Source: JBOGXB01 sp050694215 (GTDB taxonomy: Bacteria > Actinomycetota > CADDZG01 > WHSQ01). From it: 10,259 nucleotides of DNA. Both the position numbers and the translations under genes were made by a program. The notes beneath the pieces were generated by a model. That model was not told where the DNA came from. It saw nothing but the letters and a program-made list of their open reading frames with translations, and searched no databases. Shown here piece after piece: positions 9,722-10,259 of this stretch; position 1 is the first letter of the stretch, and every line of letters starts with the position of its first letter. The stretch spans positions 1 to 10,259 of the forward strand of contig JBOGXB010000068.1 in assembly GCA_050694215.1 (NCBI GenBank), in the 5' to 3' direction.

Positions 9722-9728
9722 CGCTGAC

Positions 9729-10259
9729 GTGCTCGGGTCGCCTGCGGTCGGCGGAGGACGTAGCCCATCGAACACCACGGTCGCGTTCCTGGGTGCGTGT
9801 GCGGCACTCTCCGCCGCGACCGCGGCCTTCATCCTGACCGGGTATCGCCTGGCGGGCGGGCTCACGGCTGCGGCAGCGACGGTCTGCCTGCTCGCCGGGA
9901 CGATCTCGGCCCGAGCCGGTGGGTCATCCCGAGGCATGTTCACGGAGTCCATCCTGGACCGGGTCTTCGACGCGTGTGTGCTGGGCCCCGTGGCTTGGGT
10001 CTTCCGGTCGGGCGCACCGCGCCTCACCGCGCTGGCCCTCATCGGCCTCGGCGCGGCCTACGTTGCCTCGTACGAAAGAGCCAAGGCTAGTTCGCTTGGA
10101 TACCGGTCCTCGGAGGGATTGGCGTACCGAACAGTCCGGTCGGCCCTGCTCGTTCTGGGGCTATTGACGGGCTGGATCGAGATCGCGCTCTGGGCGTTCG
10201 CCGCCCTCACCACGGCAGCGGCCGCGGTCCGGACATGGAACGTGGCCGCACAGGAGAGC
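9729..10259 (+). CDS. Degenerate CDP-alcohol phosphatidyltransferase family membrane protein (3' partial)
   Basis: The frame runs off the right edge; 177 codons are visible with no stop. The protein is hydrophobic, with about five membrane segments, and follows the family plan: SPSNTTVAFLG for the usual PNxxT opening, ISARAGG, RGMFTESILDRVFDA for the GxxxDxxxDR part, and YERAKASSLGY for the later YxRAKAxxLG. Against the motif DxxDGxxAR...GxxxDxxxD, the first two Asp and the Gly are replaced by Leu (codon 9888), Gly (9897) and Thr (9900). The third Asp is Glu (9945); only the last Asp (9957) remains. Activity as a transferase is therefore doubtful. Its position after thrS and the HIT gene matches pgsA1 (PIP synthase) in mycobacteria. 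Start chosen from homology and the -10 spacing; the frame is open back to an ATG at 9636, which would add 31 unlikely residues and cover the divergent promoter. Confidence 0.8.
   Translation, partial: MLGSPAVGGGRSPSNTTVAFLGACAALSAATAAFILTGYRLAGGLTAAAATVCLLAGTISARAGGSSRGMFTESILDRVFDACVLGPVAWVFRSGAPRLTALALIGLGAAYVASYERAKASSLGYRSSEGLAYRTVRSALLVLGLLTGWIEIALWAFAALTTAAAAVRTWNVAAQES

Noticed and set aside
9636..9728. ATG at 9636 as start of the phosphatidyltransferase homologue
   Set aside because: It would place the EF-G2 promoter inside the gene and add a Gly/Arg-rich stretch not expected in the family; the frame is simply open there.
9620..10042. 140-codon minus-strand open frame opposite the phosphatidyltransferase homologue
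   Set aside because: It has no recognisable domain, overlaps the EF-G2 start, and the plus strand shows membrane-protein and family motifs.

Overview
High-GC DNA from a chromosome, most likely an actinobacterium (Actinomycetota), probably not a well-studied genus. The evidence is the strongly GC-rich third codon positions, the order thrS, HIT-family hydrolase, CDP-alcohol phosphatidyltransferase (in mycobacteria thrS–Rv2613c–pgsA1), an EF-G2-type paralogue, a Streptomyces-style RsbW-like ATPase, and two starts that look leaderless (a TAnnnT box exactly 7 nt before the start codon). No mobile element, CRISPR array or phage gene is visible.

Left part (1–4696, + strand): a tight three-gene signalling operon whose first gene enters from outside the window. 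It encodes (1) a large hybrid histidine kinase with tandem 92-residue HAMP repeats, GAF, coiled coil, HisKA, HATPase and a C-terminal receiver; (2) a receiver–histidine kinase with an eroded ATP-lid motif; (3) a receiver fused to an RsbW/SpoIIAB-like HATPase. The genes are separated by 4 bp or overlap by 1 bp. The layout suggests a phosphorelay that ends in a switch protein of the anti-sigma/partner-switching type. No sigma factor or STAS antagonist lies in the window, so the target is unknown.

Middle (4697–7520): a 260-bp spacer holds a perfect 12-bp palindrome and a strong GC-rich hairpin. A tRNA-Val(CAC) gene follows, then thrS (threonyl-tRNA synthetase) and a HIT-family nucleotide hydrolase/phosphorylase 10 bp downstream.

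Right part (7542–10259): an EF-G2-like translational GTPase is encoded on the minus strand, convergent with the HIT gene. It is divergent from a 3'-truncated membrane protein of the CDP-alcohol phosphatidyltransferase superfamily. That protein sits where PIP synthase (pgsA1) is expected but has lost three of the four motif aspartates. The points most worth following up are this apparently catalytically dead phosphatidyltransferase, the poly-HAMP relay ending in an RsbW-like domain, the degenerate G2 box in the second kinase, and the unusual motif 2 residue in ThrRS.
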